A program made the translations under genes and the position numbers. A stretch of 64,000 nucleotides of DNA from Arthrinium phaeospermum (lineage: Eukaryota > Ascomycota > Sordariomycetes > Amphisphaeriales > Apiosporaceae), in contig QYRS01000005.1 of NCBI GenBank assembly GCA_006503535.1, positions 62,001 through 126,000 on the forward strand, read 5' to 3'. The first letter of the stretch is position 1. The number at the start of each line of letters is the position of its first letter. A model generated the notes under the pieces. That model was not told the DNA's origin, ran no database searches, and saw only the letters and a list, made by a program, of their open reading frames with translations. This document shows positions 34,750 to 47,432 of the stretch, piece after piece.

Positions 34750-35771
34750 TTATTCATCCAAGTCCCTGCCAAAATCCACCAAGCGCAGCTTCGTAGAGTC
34801 GCGAGGATGGAACTGGCAACCTTTGATCTGATCAAGAACCTGGCTGCTGCCGACTCTTTCTCGAGTTGGATGTATGCCGAGCTGTCCCCATCCGACTCCA
34901 TGAGTTGGTTGAGCAGTTCTTCTGTCAGATCGCGCAAGTCCGAGGCAGCAGCGGCGGATTCGCCGACTGAGCCTCTGGCACGTCACGTCCACCCCAGATC
35001 TCGTCAATGCGACGTTGTCGTTTATCTTGGTCCGGGTTTTGTTTTGCCTTTTTCAACTTTCCGTGTGCACTGAAACCTGCGGCCAGGTCGCCATCATCAA
35101 GGTCCATCACATCTCCCACCACGGGGCCACCGAGGTCCTCTGCGGCAAGCATCGACGCGAGGTGATCATCAATGAAGCTCCGGAGAGACCTGAGAAACAA
35201 GTTTCCTTATCGTAGCGCTTTTTCTTTTGTTCCAATTCGCGGATGCGTTCACGGGCAATGTCATCTGCATCGGTGTCCATCCGGTTGTCAATGCCATTAC
35301 GCAGAGAGTGGATACGGCCTCGTAGGCTTCTTGCGAGCGCTTCCTGGTCCCTTAATTTCGACCTCTCAGACTCGAGCCTTTTCTTCATGCCCAGTGCCGA
35401 TTCTTGATGAGAAGCTAGGAATGCTTTGGTTTCCACGGCGGTTTGAGAGGTCTTCCGCAGGGCCACCAGTGCTGGCAGAACCGAGTCTGGGAAGGGAAGA
35501 AAGGCGTGGCCGATGATAGCTCTTCATACGCCGCCCTCATGACCCCAAGTGACGCTTCGGGTCCATACCCATCGCGTTGGAGGCTGGTCGACGACATTCG
35601 CGCCTAGAACAATATGAGTAAAATGATCGCCAATAGCGGTGTTGCAAACCACAATACCCTTTGTAGAGCCACCTCGTGCTCCCTCACGAGCTGCTGTAGC
35701 TCTGCCAGCGTCTCTTCGACGTGACCGGCATGGAGGGCGCCGACATCATCGCGAAGCTCGCTGTCACTCAT
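34750..35771 (-). CDS. Inner kinetochore protein CENP-K (Sim4-like), frame-broken
   Basis: CENP-K belongs to the constitutive centromere-associated network. The first exon, 35658-35771, reads MSDSELRDDVGALHAGHVEE and a short helix LAELQQLVREHEVALQR. After a 54-base intron (35604-35657) the main exon gives AAYEELSSATPF, then a coiled coil (KTSQTAVETKAFLASHQESA ... RIRELEQKKKRYDKE), then FLRSLRSFIDDHLASMLAAE, DKRQRRIDEIWGGRD, LTEELLNQLMESDGDSSAY and finally FHPRDSTKLRLVDFGRDLDE at the stop. Four frame breaks are needed (about 35477-35487, 35200, 34955-34965, 34820-34825), most as if one base were missing. The order of blocks fits fungal CENP-K as I remember it; confidence is moderate as the coiled coil dominates. 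Confidence 0.62.
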
Positions 35772-37976
35772 ACCAACGTGGTCGATCTGGATCGAGTTGC
35801 AGGCCACACCCTGAGCGTGTCCACCTCCAAAGTCCCCCGTCCGTGTCAGATTGGGGAGGGCTGTAATGCAGCTTGGCTGGTCGTAGCCCTGAAGACCCGA
35901 GCCGCGTAAGTCTGTTGGTGGTACACTCGACGTCCAGGATGGTGTGGAACACAGCGACGACCCCTAGACGAACAGTGTCTCGGCTTCTCCCACAGACCGT
36001 CGGATAGTGCAAAAATGTACTTATGGATCGCAACAGAGGCCGAACTCTGTTTGTAATGACAATTGCCGAAAAGAGGAAGAGAGCCCGGAAAGTCGCAAGG
36101 GGAGGCCGTGCTCAAGGGATGTTTAACCAACAATCAGAACGAGGCTCAATCTGGTTCCGATTGACGATATATGAATCCATAGCAGGCGCACCATACCCCA
36201 AGGCTCAATGCGACGTAAGCAGCGCCCTAGTGAGATGTATGTACCTACATACATACATACCTCAGTACCTCAAATGCGCCCCGAGTAATTTAGTGGGCCG
36301 CGTTTGTGGATTGAACACGACCAAACACATTGGACAACGTGGTGAAGTTCGTGAAACAAACAGACCGAGATTGTACCTGCAATTGCAGCTATTCCCAGCA
36401 CACATGGCCAACAGGCCATTTCGTAGAACGTGTCGATGACTCGCCAGTACCGCAGTGCATCGCAAAGGTAGTGATTACAGTAGGCAAGGAAGAAACAGTT
36501 TTATTGCTTGCTTGCTCCCCCATTGATGGGCGCGATGCCAAGCCTGGTCCTGGCTTCAGGCGATGCGCAGATCATGGTGGCCAGAATCAAGCCTGGCACC
36601 TGGGGGGAGGGACGAATCTCCTCGCCATCAGAGAAGATCAATGGCCGGCGAATTGTGTCAACTTCTGGTACTACCTACCACTAACAGGTACCCAATCTGC
36701 CAATGGAATAAACGAGATCCCTTGGAAACAACTGTTGCTGCTTGCCTGCCTGATTGCTTGCTTGCTTGCTTGCTTCCATGCTTGCTTGATCATCTGGTCC
36801 CTCCTCATTTGCCCCGTCCATGCCAAGTGCAGACCACTAAGGCCAGACCACTGCTACGTTAGCAGGTGCAGACCACTAGGTGCAGGTGCAGGCCGCAGGC
36901 GACCCCGTCATCACAGTTCAGGTTGAGGAGGGAGGTTTGGGCGTTTTGAGTCCAAAACTTTGGTTTTTCCCCCACCACCCGCCCGAAGCACCTACTTTTT
37001 AAGCTTTGTTTTCCCCACAACTTCTCATTAGAAAGGCCAAAGGAATCTGCACCGCGCTCTGTAGCTCTCAAACATCATAATTTGATCGCAGCTTCAGACT
37101 TTTTCTTTCACCCGTCAGCATCAGCAGCAGCAGCCGCAGCAAACAGCCGCGAACCAACTGCCGATTGAATTCTTCTTTCTTGCGGTGTGTCGCAAGTCGT
37201 CTAGCAAGCTTTCTGAAGCCTGGGCCTCGAAATCCGACATACGTAACCCTCCATTCCATCCAGCTCTCCCAGTTGGATCTGCCCGGCAAAGGTGGGAAGG
37301 GAAAAGAGAAATACAAAGGCAGAGCAGAAGAAGAAGAAAAAAAAAAGGAATCAGTGTCGCTGCCATATTCCGTTTGAGCAGACCAAAAGGTTTGACGACT
37401 ACATGCGTCTTGAGAGCCCTGCAGCTTCTTTTTCTTGAGCGACGGAAGGCATACCCTATCTTCTAATCCGAACCTCGCTGTCGTCCATTCTCTCTTCCTC
37501 ACGCACGGCATTCTCATCATCATCATCACACACCACCACCTTCTTCATCACTTCATCCCAACCAAGACCTCTCCGCGTTGCAAAGCAATCTGCCGCCGCT
37601 CCTGCACCTTCACCTCTCCGCCCTCGGCTTGCTGAAGTCCAAGAAGCACAACACTGCAGAGGTGTTTTTCTCTCTGCGCCGAGTCCCATCACGATCACTT
37701 CCAGCGATCTTGAGTCCTTACTCCAGCTCATCACCACTCGACATCCATCACATCCCATCCGACCTCTTGTCCAGCATCCAGCACCGCAGCTGCCATCTCT
37801 CACAAGCTTCGATCTGTTCCCGTCTATTCGTCCCCGAACATTACATCACACCTACACGCTTTCCTTCGGAAACCTCCTAGGTGTAGATAAGAACGTCAAA
37901 ATAATTCAATCAACTTTATTCCGACTCAGTGATTTATCCAATCACCTTTTTGTGATACTGCTGTGTCTAGGTCACA
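35772..37976. other. Intergenic region and long pyrimidine-rich leader of the KH-protein gene
   Basis: No coding region recognised. It contains a TTGC/CTTGC microsatellite about 36745-36790, ATACATAC repeats about 36245-36262, and a long C/T-rich stretch about 37480-37860. A 5'-leader intron of the KH gene ending CTGTGTCTAG at 37970 is possible. Confidence 0.5.
36744..36788 (+). repeat. TTGC tetranucleotide microsatellite
   Basis: Repeated CTTGC/TTGC units with small interruptions. No coding role seen. Confidence 0.7.
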
Positions 37977-39510
37977 ATGTCTGCCTCACCAACCCAGACT
38001 ACAAACCCGGCCAAACGGCCTCTGGAAGATGCCTCCTCACCATCAAGAGCCAGCGATCACCGGATGCCAAGCGTCCCGCCCTCGACAAGGTTATAAAAAA
38101 TGGCCACGACGAGGATGAGGACACTATCCCCCTGACCGAGAGCAACGGCATCCCACCACCGGCCGAAGCCAACGGTGCCGATGAGGCCAAGCCGGAACGG
38201 CGAACGGCGAAGAAAGGTTGAGTCGAAAGATGAACAGGGCGATACGATTGTCCCAGATATCAACGAGACGAAGCCGGATTCCCAGCCTACTGCTGCTGGC
38301 ACTGCCTCGGTTCCCACTGCCACAAGCAGCAACACACACGACGAGACCGCATGGATCCACATTCGCGCTGTTATCTCCAGCCCCGAGGCTGCCACAGTCA
38401 TTGGTAAGGGCGGCGAGAATGTTAGCAATATTCGCAAGCAGTCTGGTGCCAAGTGTACTGTCAGTGATTACCAGAAAGGCGCCATTGAGCGCATTCTCAC
38501 CGTTAGCGGTGTAGTAGATGCTTCAGCTAAGGTGAGTTCCTATTCGCTGGTTTTCCTTGGCTAGTATAGCCCGAATACTGACACGTCGCAGGCGTTCGGT
38601 CTGATCCGGACATTAAACAATGAGCCCTTGAACGAGCCGTCAAGCGCGCAGTCCAAGACCTATCCTCTGCGCCTCCTGATCCCCCACGTCCTCATTGGAT
38701 CTATTATTGGCAAGGGCGGTTCCCGTATCCGAGAGATCCAAGATGCATCTGGCGCTAGACTCAATGCGTCTGATTCAGTTTGCCTTTGTCCACCGAGCGC
38801 TCTCTCGTCGTGATGGGTGTTGCGGATGCGGTTCATATCGCTACTTACTATGTCGGCAGTACTCTTGGAACAACTGAACGAACGCTTTGGAGGCCCGGCC
38901 GCTTCAGCGTACGCCACACGAAGTGGCGGCCCTGCCGGTGTAGTCCCCGGCGGTATGCAGGTTGTACCTTATTCTCCCCAGCCCGCTGCTGGGAACTTCG
39001 GCAACCGTGAAAACTACGGCCGCCGGCCGGATCCCCGTGCTCATCACATGCCGCCTAACCCCTATGCCCAGCACTATCCTCCTCATCACGGCGGCCCTGT
39101 GCCTCAGCCTGCGGCGAATGCCCCTATGCACTATGCTCCTCAACCTGCTGCTGCGTATGGGGCCGGACCTCACATGCCCCCTCACCAGGCAGGTGGCCAC
39201 CCTGTCCCGCAACCACACGGAGGCCCCCAGGCCCAGCCCATGTCTGGTGCCATGGCGGGTGCACCCCTGACACAACAGATCTACATTCCCAATGATATGG
39301 TAGGAGCCATCATCGGCAAGGGTGGTCAGAAAATCAACGAGATACGCCAGATCAGCGGCAGCGTCATTAAGATCAACGAACCGCAGGACAACAGCAACGA
39401 GCGCCTCGTCACGATCACTGGCACCGAAGAGTGCAACAGGATGGCACTGTACACTGTATTCCCGACTTGGTGAGATCAAACACCAATTCGCAGCCGAGAA
39501 AAAACACTGA
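37977..39510 (+). CDS. Triple-KH-domain RNA-binding protein (Pbp2/Rnc1-like), frame-broken
   Basis: A poly(C)-binding-type protein likely to bind mRNAs and regulate their stability or localisation. The start codon at 37977 gives MSASPTQTTNPAKRPLEDAS. KH1 reads TAWIHIRAVISSPEAATVIG with GKGG loop, KH2 reads YPLRLLIPHVLIGSIIGKGG, and KH3, after a Gly/Pro/His/Gln-rich linker, reads IYIPNDMVGAIIGKGGQKIN. An intron lies at 38532-38591 between KH1 and KH2. The end is YSRLGEIKHQFAAEKKH, stop at 39508-39510. At least five frame changes are needed (about 38050-38060, 38200-38215, 38775-38785, 38860-38870, 39448-39455), not all of the same direction. All three GxxG loops are intact. The closest characterised relatives are yeast Pbp2 and fission yeast Rnc1. 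Confidence 0.87.
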
Positions 39511-42500
39511 CACTGCTTTCCCCTGACAGAGAGCGAGAAACACCGAATTTGATGAGTTACGAGAGATACGATTTCTCCACCTGCGCCCTCAGTTATACGC
39601 AGTGCCATCTGGCCCTCCATGGGCCAAACTCTCTCGTATCTACAGCACTCGCTGCTTGCGCATATTGACTGACTACATCTGCCGGTCGTTTTGAAAGGGT
39701 GGAACGGTTTCTTTTTGGTGGGTTGGCGTATGGGCTCGGTTCACCAAGTTGTGTCGGTCGTCGTCACGAAAAAAACGGTGTTTGTTATGTCTAGACTGGC
39801 AACTGAGATCGGGTGGTCGAGGAATGAAAACTGGCCAATACGTTTTGGAGGTATTCTATTTAATATGCATGATCTGATCGATTCTCCTGCCGTACCTTTG
39901 CACAGCCTGCTCCTTGTCGTACCCTGTTCCTCATCCTGGACGGTTCACCTTGCATTATTGGTTTGGCGTTGTTCGGCCTCCTTGCCCCTCCAATCATGCA
40001 CTGCCGATTCCCGCCCCTCTGATGCTTCCCATCATGCTAAACCTCTGAGCACTCTTCTGGTGTGGGTGCGCGCCCCCGAGCAGCATTCATGGAAAGCTGA
40101 CGTGACAATAGGAAATCTCACAAGAGCGGTGTACTCGGCGGAAACGAACTCCTGCGTATGTTGCGAAAACCTGCGAAGACCTGCGCCAACGGCACTATAG
40201 ACAACGTGAAGGCCAATTATCTGTGTCGTGTTAGGCCCACCCCGTGATGGAGGCTTGGCTGGCCGAGGAGTATAGGTCTTCCTCATCAAGCACCACTGAA
40301 CACGTTCTCCATGGCATGCCGACTTCGTTTCGCACCACCAGACGTTCATAAGAAAAACATCCGGCCATTTTGATTGTGCGGCTATACCATTGGCTCCCAG
40401 CTGGCACAATATTGTACTTGTCGTTGCGCTTGGCAAGGTTTAGTATTGTGCCACCAATTGCCGTCAAGAGGGCAGGCTGTTGGATCTTAACGGTCTTCTG
40501 GACAAGAATATTTCCAGTAAGCAGCTTAAAGCAGGCAGGTGGCGCGCATGGACGCCAGATTAGACAATGGCTGTCAGTGGCCAAGAGCTTTGGGATGGCG
40601 CCTTACATGCAGGCTGACATGCGTCTCGAGAGTCTGGAACGTTGCGCTCAAAAGCAAATCTCAGCAAACACCGCACCTCTGGCGGCAGAAGGGCAGCCAC
40701 GTCATACCATACGAGCCAACTAGTGCCATGGTTGTTCTGTGTGGCACATATCCCAAGCGGTTACACAGCGATCGATTGCTGACGAGAGCAGCTGAACGGG
40801 TATAGGCGCTTAGTATGAGTATGGAGTAGTATGCACGCATACATATGTCGCTGAACTGGGTAGATCTCATTAGCTAAGGTTCGATGCTTGGCAAACCTTC
40901 CGTCTGATTCAATTCGGGAGATGCCATATAGATGTGACACTGTATTGGTAGCAGGTTTCCTGACTCGGAAGTTGGCACCCCTGGCTGAGCGGGTGACTAC
41001 TTTCAGAAAAGCGCCAGCTGCTTCCACGGACATGGAGGTAGGCTTGTAGGGTATTTATTAGTAGGCCGAGGGAGTGAGGTATGGAGTACGGAGTATTGGT
41101 ATTAGTGTATGCATCCACGGAGCAGGCAACGGAGAGAGGCACGGGTGACGGAGCATAGCAGGCATCCATCCATCCCACAGCGGAGCCATTGGTGGATGTA
41201 TCAAGCGACATGCAATTCTGATCTCAATTAAACGGGCAAAGCAAAGCCCGCTGGCAGCTCGCCCAAATCTTGGAAGTCGAGATCAGAGTTGGCGGTAAGC
41301 ATGGAGAGCAATGCACTGGCAAATAAAACAACACGAACACGCATCTCAGCCAGCCGTTTCAGAGGCCGCTCAGCTGGGGTGAGTCAGCCAATGGGGCAAT
41401 ACTGTGTGAGGCGTTGAATCAACCGGTCCAAGTGCATGACCCGACCGGCCATGGGAGATGGGAGGGCAAGACAGCATTGCCTTGGATCGGCCCATCCGCA
41501 CGCACCCTGGCCTGGCTAGTAGTAGTAAGGGCAAATTCAACCCCAGACGACGAGGGCAGGGAGGTTAGATTTGCATCAAATTGAATGGGGGAGAGGGACC
41601 AGATCCTGCGATGCTTGGGTCGCACGTTGAGTTATGGATGGGGGGCCTACAACGTTGCTTGCACCACCTGGGTTCCATGGCCGTTCAGACGAGGCGAGAG
41701 GAGAGAAAGTGTGTGAGTCGCGCGCCAATACTACTCGACGAACTGATCCGGGAACGTCTCGTCACGTCTCGCTCTCCGTCCGTTCGTTCATTCGTTCTCT
41801 CAATTTCTCGTAATGTCAGCTTCGGCCTAACCTACCTGACTGCATGCAATGCAGCTGCTGGACTAGGATGGGCTGCTAACTCTAGAACGGAAGCTACCGT
41901 CATCCTCTGGACCAATCACGACGCAGTCGCAAGTCTTGTTTGTTTTGTTCCTGCTGGCTGCTTACTCGACGAACTGATCCGGGAACGTCTCGTCACGTCT
42001 CGCTCTCCGTCCGTTCGTTCATTCGTTCTCTCAATTTCTCGTAATGTCAGCTTCGGCCTAACCTACCTGACTGCATGCAATGCAGCTGCTGGACTAGGAT
42101 GGGCTGCTAACTCTAGAACGGAAGCTACCGTCATCCTCTGGACCAATCACGACGCAGTCGCAAGTCTTGTTGTGTTTTGTTCCTGGCGTGCGCGGGTGGC
42201 TGCCTGCTTGCTGCTTGTGTCTCTGCCAGTCAGCAGTTAAGCACCAGTCAAGCAATCGATGGGCAGCCACCTACAAGGTACAGTACCTACAGTAGTTACC
42301 TAATTTAGGTAGCGAACGTGCTTAGACGGGATGCTCAGCCTTAATGGCCACTTGCGGCATTAGCTTGGCAACGGATTGGCCAGTCCAGCCGGTTCCCCAC
42401 AATTCGCTGCCCCCTTTTGGGTCTTGTTCATTTTCTTTTGCATGCAATCTTCCCTCTTTTTGCATTCTGACCCTGGCCCTGGAAATTACTTCGAATGAGA

Positions 42501-43343
42501 ACGGGACCCACCCATGGGCAGACTGGACCAACTGCGGGCTCCGGCGCCGTCCCCAAACACACGGTGAGGATCAGTGTCACTTGCCAATTGCCTGCTCACG
42601 AGATGACAAGTTCGTTCGTGCTCGTAGCACGTCCCCAGCAGCCTGGCAACTTATAGCTTCAATAGGCTTAAATGATGAGCTGGAGGGCCACTTGGGGGGT
42701 CCTCTTTGGGTATTCTCTGGGGCCCTCTCTGCCACATATCCGGCGGCGGATCTCGCTCTCGCTCTGGTACTACCTACTACTGCTCGTACTAGAGCCCTGG
42801 GTCCTGAGCTTTGCTCTTAAAAAGAAACCAAGTGGGAAAGGGCATGGGTGCAAGGGGCGGAACCCGTCAGCAACGCCAGGCAAACGAGATGGGCTTGATG
42901 CCGCTTCGGCCATGCTACGGGGTAACGCCTGCTCGGATGATTTTGCCTGACCCTGGCAGGTCCTGGCCGACCCTGGTCAACCAAAGTACAGGATGGAGAT
43001 GTCAGGTCTTCTGGGCAGTAATCCTCGGTAAGGGTGGACGCTGGGCCTCGCCAAGAATGGATTTATCCTTTCATAAGCCATCGTCGGTTGGCCTCTCATC
43101 CTCCTTCCCTTTCCTCTCTTTCTTACCCACGCCTTCAGACCACTTTCGTCTATCACACTCTCTCAGCCTCACGGCACTTACACTCTTTACCAAACCATCT
43201 TAAAAAGCCTTAATCCCTCCTTCTAGAGGCCCTGCTTTTTTTCGTCGCTCTCTATACTCTAATACATACTTCTTGTCACTCTTTGACCCCTACTTCTTCG
43301 TCGTTCCAGTATTCTTAATCCATCTACACTCCAAACCGTCAAG
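39511..43343. other. Long intergenic region with a tandem duplication
   Basis: About 3.8 kb without a gene I can support. It includes the 231-base-period duplication listed separately and, just before 43344, a pyrimidine-rich promoter and leader (about 43090-43330). A frame at 41581-42240 is open only because the duplication period is a multiple of three. Confidence 0.55.
41733..42185 (+). repeat. Tandem direct duplication, period 231
   Basis: Copy 1 is 41733-41953 and copy 2 is 41964-42185, with a 10-base spacer. The copies are identical except for one extra G in copy 2 (CAAGTCTTGTTGTG against CAAGTCTTGTTTG). No coding content is apparent. Confidence 0.95.
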
Positions 43344-44257
43344 ATGCGTTTCGCTACTATCTCCGCCGCCGTTGCCACCTTCGCCGTCTCGGCCATGGCC
43401 CAGGTTGATGGCTTCGACCCCATCACCAGCCCTACCCAGGACCAGAAGGTCGCTGCTGGCGAGACGCTCAGCATCAAGTGGCAGCCCGGCCAGGTTAAGG
43501 GTGCCGTCAAGATCGCCCTGATCGGCGGTGCTACCCAGAACACTCAGGTTCCTCTGACCACCATCTCCAGTGAGTAGCCTCTTCGCGCGCGCGTCAGCCA
43601 TCCGACTCTGATCAATATATTAACCTGTTCTTATAGCTGGTGTCGACAACCAGGCCGGTGCCTTCGAGTGGACCGTCCCCGAGACTCTGGGTGACAAGGC
43701 CGTCTACGGTCTTACCATCGCCCTCGAGTCCGACCCGGCCACCTTCCAGTACAGCTTCCCCTTCCACATCTCCCCCAAGGCGGCTGCCGCCGCCCCCAAG
43801 GAGGCTGGATCCAGCAGCGCCGCTGCGTCCAAGGAGGCCGGTGACTACCCCCCGCCGACAAGCCCGTCGTCACCGTTAGCTTGTCCAGCGCCGTGAGCAC
43901 CGCTGCCGCCAGCAGCTCTGCCGCCTACCAGGTCTCTTCGGCCCCGGCTGTCTCTACCTCCAAGGCCGCTGTCCCCACCACCTCGTCTGCCGCTGTCCCG
44001 GCCTACCCCACCGTGGCCACCCCCAAGAACAACACCGCCACCTACCCCGCTGGTGTTCCCACCACCATGGCCTCTTACCCTGCTGGCAACAGCAGCAAGC
44101 CTACCGGTCCTCCCACTCCCATTCCCACCGCTGGTGCCTCGCGCATGGCTGCCGGCTCTTTCTTCGGCGCCGCCGTCGTCGCTGCCTGGGTTAGTCCCCT
44201 TAAAATGTCCTGCTTCAAGAATAAATATTAACGTCGAGTCGATAGGTCTTCATGTAA
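43344..44257 (+). CDS. GPI-type cell-wall/surface protein with Kre9/KNH-like N-terminal domain
   Basis: Signal peptide MRFATISAAVATFAVSAMAQ is followed by an Ig-like domain of the Kre9/Knh1 N-terminal type: PITSPTQDQKVAAGETLSIK, then GAVKIALIGGATQNTQVPL and, after an intron at 43570-43636, AFEWTVPETLGDKAVYGLTI. A Ser/Ala/Pro/Thr-rich stalk follows, typical of O-mannosylated wall proteins. The frame breaks at about 43848-43855 (CCCCCC run, one base lost) and continues DKPVVTVSLSSAVSTAAASS. Near the end, splicing out 44190-44245 (GTTAGT, branch TTAAC, ATAG) gives a hydrophobic C-terminus FFGAAVVAAWVFM, a plausible GPI-attachment signal. Without that intron the protein ends at 44231 with a less likely tail. 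It is probably anchored at the plasma membrane or wall; exact role unknown. Confidence 0.8.
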
Positions 44258-45323
44258 ATCAATTTACTTGATTTAAGAGGATTAGCGTGGAAAGGGACAG
44301 AGTTTCTGTATGTGTGGATGAACGGATTTATTAGAACGAACGAATGAAAGATAGGGAGAGTCGGCTGTTGAAAGCGATCTGAATGATCGACCCGAGTGTG
44401 TGTAACGGAAAAAACACAGGGGAAACAGGCCGTGGTGTTCTATCATTGGCCCTCGTTTCGCTTTCGGTTCATATAGACGGTTGTACATTCTGATTGCGCA
44501 TATATACCCCATGAAACTTACCATGCCCGCGGCTTCTCAGTGATGACTTGCATATATGTATGTATGAGTGATTCTCTTGACTTTACGGATATGATCGACA
44601 TGGCTGCCTGGGATTAGAGCGCCATATGTTTCTACATATCTGCCTTACAACGAGCATCGCTTACAGTGCCTGGTTACTGGCCTGGTCATCCCACCTGCTC
44701 CGCTGTGGAGCATGACTTGTAGATCTTGTTCGTGTTCTGTTGTATACTACTAGGTTTGAACGAGATGTGGCTGGGTGTTCACGAGCGAGCAGTACGGTTC
44801 ATTTACGGTGCACTTATACTGAACACTTACCTGTCAATAGAGGTACATGTAGGTAAAAAATAGGTTCTGATGTGGCGCACTTTTAGGCTTTGTTACTGCC
44901 AGCAGTCAGAAACTCAAATGATCATCGGTTTTGCACGTTCAGGCACCACTAACCCATATAGTGCATTCCAGTTCTCCATGTTACCGGGTTACGGGTGGTG
45001 GCTATGCTCCCACGCCTCTATTTACATGTACCTATTGGTCGATGGCTGTCGTCCAGTTGGAAGTGGGCGTAACTATTTAGGTTTTTGACGCCATCAGTGA
45101 CACCATTTCATTATATTGCTTGTAAGTAGGTCATAACCGGTCATTAATGCCTGCAGGTATTGTCTATGTATCCAAAGTCTCAACCATGAAATCAAGTATA
45201 TATCGTTTTTGCTTCGCCTCGTAAACTCCCCCAACTCCAATTGGATATCTTTGAGCAGTCAACCAAAATAAACACATAACACCGTTCCCGTGTGATAATC
45301 GTCAATTACGCCAAGCCGGCTTT
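44258..45323. other. Region between convergent genes
   Basis: 3' flanks of the surface-protein gene and of the nitrate transporter. No gene is seen. Confidence 0.55.
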
Positions 45324-47037
45324 TCAGTGACCGCCAATCTGGCCCTTGGGCAGCGGGGGCACCCAGCAAAGCGCGAGGTTGAGGCCGATGTGGATGAGAC
45401 CAATGACCCATAACGCCTTGGCGTAGTTGGTGCCGCCGTCCATGAAGCGGAAGACGATGGCGAAGACGACGCCGCCAGGTTGCCCACGGCGCCCGTTACG
45501 CCGACAGGACCCCGTTGGCGTGGGGGTGGACGTGGGGGATGAGGGAAAAGTTGGCGCCGTTGCCGGCCTCGAGGAAGACGGCCATCAGGGCCACGAGGCC
45601 GAACATGGTGGACTGTCGTGGGAGTCGACCTCGCCGATGACGACCAGGAACACGCCGGTGAGGCAGCCGCACACCACGATCCAGATCTTCTTGGCCCAGA
45701 GCTCCGGCCGAGCGCGTTGAAGACGAAATCGGAAATGGCGCCCCCAAAGGTCGCGTGACGAAGTTGAGGAAGCCGAACATGGCCGCCCAGTTGGCTGCGT
45801 TGGTCTGTCCGAGCACGGGAAGTTCTTGACGTAGTAGGAACTCAGGATGGAGTTAATGGCCAGTTCGGCGCCAAATGAGCAGAAGTATGTGAACATGTGG
45901 AAGCCGGACTGGGGAGAGAGAACACGCGCATGCTCTCTTTTAACGTGGGCTTGACCACAGTCGCCATGTGCCGTCTCGAGCATCTCCTGTTTGGTGCAGG
46001 CGGCTTCGTGATCCCAGTTTCGGTGGTGCGAGGGGGGCTTCCGTTTCGAGTCCTCTTTGGCATCCTGGACACCAGATGATTTGGAGCTAACCCTGTCAGC
46101 GATGCTGCCGGGTACATCGATCACGTCGTTTTCAACCAGACCATCGACGCCGTGCGTTTGCAGGTTCTGCTGGGCGTGTAGATTGCGTTCGGACCATTTG
46201 CCAGTGGGGGTATCGGGGCACAACGCAATGAGGGTTACTCCTGTGAGGATGGTGATAATGAGGGGACAATGAAGGTGACCCGCCAGGCCACGCCCGGTGT
46301 GTAGCCTCTGCCAACCAGAGAATCGAACACGGCTGGCATGAAGTAGGTGATGCCCCCACCTGAATTACCCCAGCCGCCGGTCAGAGCATTGGCCGTGCCA
46401 ACGACATTCTTGTCGAAGAAACCAGTTGACCACACCATGCACGGTACGAATGACCCGCCAAGGATGCCGATGAAGAAGCGACTGATGTACAGGCCTGTCG
46501 CGTCATGTACGAGAGGAGCAAGTCCGAGAGGGATTGCGCCGACGAGAAGTAGGCCACCAAATACCCAACGAGGCCCAAACTGGTCACACAGGGGCCCAGC
46601 GACAAAACGAACAAGCAGACTGACGGGAGGTTAGCAACGAGCGAACATCCTCAATCAGCTAGGGTGACGTACGTGGCACATAATGACACGATGTTGGAGT
46701 TTGCAACCTGTGCTGAGCTGAGGCCGAGGTTCGCTTTGATGGTGTGTGTCAACTGGTATTGTGTGTTAGGGCTGAATAGCACTGACGAGAAAGACTGTGG
46801 ATACTTACAAGAGGAGGAAATGTGTACCAGGCCCAGAATGCAGTCACTATTGAATAGGTACGTTAGCAGACGGACAACGAGGCCAAACGTGTACAGCGCA
46901 GATGGCGACCTACTGAAACCAAACCAGGAGAAGAAGAACACGCGTCCATAGACGTTGAACATTCAACACTGGGATCGAGCGAGCTTTGCCGTTTATTGGG
47001 TTGATCTCTGGAGCGGCCCGAGGTAGGAGAGCTTCAT
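45324..47037 (-). CDS. High-affinity nitrate transporter, NRT2/CrnA (NNP) family, frame-broken
   Basis: A 12-helix MFS proton symporter that imports nitrate (and nitrite) across the plasma membrane. Exons 46914-47037, 46809-46846, 46673-46752 and 45324-46619 are joined by introns of 67, 56 and 53 bases. Key blocks in order are [53 protein letters not shown] and [20 protein letters not shown]. The first nitrate signature follows ([20 protein letters not shown]), then [20 protein letters not shown] upstream of it, a large hydrophilic loop, [18 protein letters not shown], the second signature GNLGG, and the end [13 protein letters not shown]. The first exon has two frame breaks and the last exon at least five (about 46262-46268, 45815-45822, 45750-45760, 45700-45712, 45475-45500). 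The upstream region carries a NirA-type and GATA sites, supporting nitrate control. Confidence 0.88.
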
Positions 47038-47296
47038 CTTGACGATACGGGTAGCACCTCAGGGGTTGTTCTGCCAAGGTGTATGTGTAGTGGGCAATGG
47101 CACTGAGAAGATGTTTGCTTTGAAGTGGCTGGTTGGCTTGCTATAATTCACGGTCTTTGGAGGCTGACAACTCGGATTTCTTATACCGTTGAGTCCTTCT
47201 CTATATCATGCCATGGAGTGCAATGTGCATCTCCGGACGGAAGCCTTTTTTGTGGACCGGATCTTCAGGCCGTGACGCTAATTCTGTTGCTGTAGT

Positions 47297-47304
47297 CTCC
47301 GCGG
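47297..47304 (-). promoter_or_regulatory. NirA/NIT4-type site CTCCGCGG
   Basis: CTCCGCGG matches the NirA consensus CTCCGHGG exactly. It lies 260 bases upstream of the transporter start codon. A GATAAG site is only 13 bases away. In Aspergillus and Neurospora, NirA/NIT4 with AreA/NIT2 jointly switch on nitrate genes. The match is seen; its use is inferred. Confidence 0.65.
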
Positions 47305-47317
47305 GAAGCCCTTGTTT

Positions 47318-47323
47318 GATAAG
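47318..47323 (+). promoter_or_regulatory. GATA (AreA/NIT2) site next to the NirA site
   Basis: TGATAAG fits the HGATAR consensus for the nitrogen regulator AreA/NIT2 and sits 13 bases from the NirA-type site. Confidence 0.55.
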
Positions 47324-47432
47324 TGGGCGTGGCTAGAGACGCCTGGCCGGAGATGCTGGAGTTCAGCAAGCTGAAGCCAAGTAGCTGCCAAGCTGCTCTG
47401 AAAGATACGGGAGCTCGGCTCTGGCTGAGCTC

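Noticed and set aside
40032..40723. Overlapping frames on both strands around 40.0-40.7 kb
   Set aside because: No motif, no partner exons and low coding character; treated as noncoding.
41581..42240. Open frame of 219 codons with a repeated 77-residue segment
   Set aside because: The repeat is the tandem duplication of noncoding DNA; there is no domain, no splice context and the second copy is nearly identical at DNA level including third positions.
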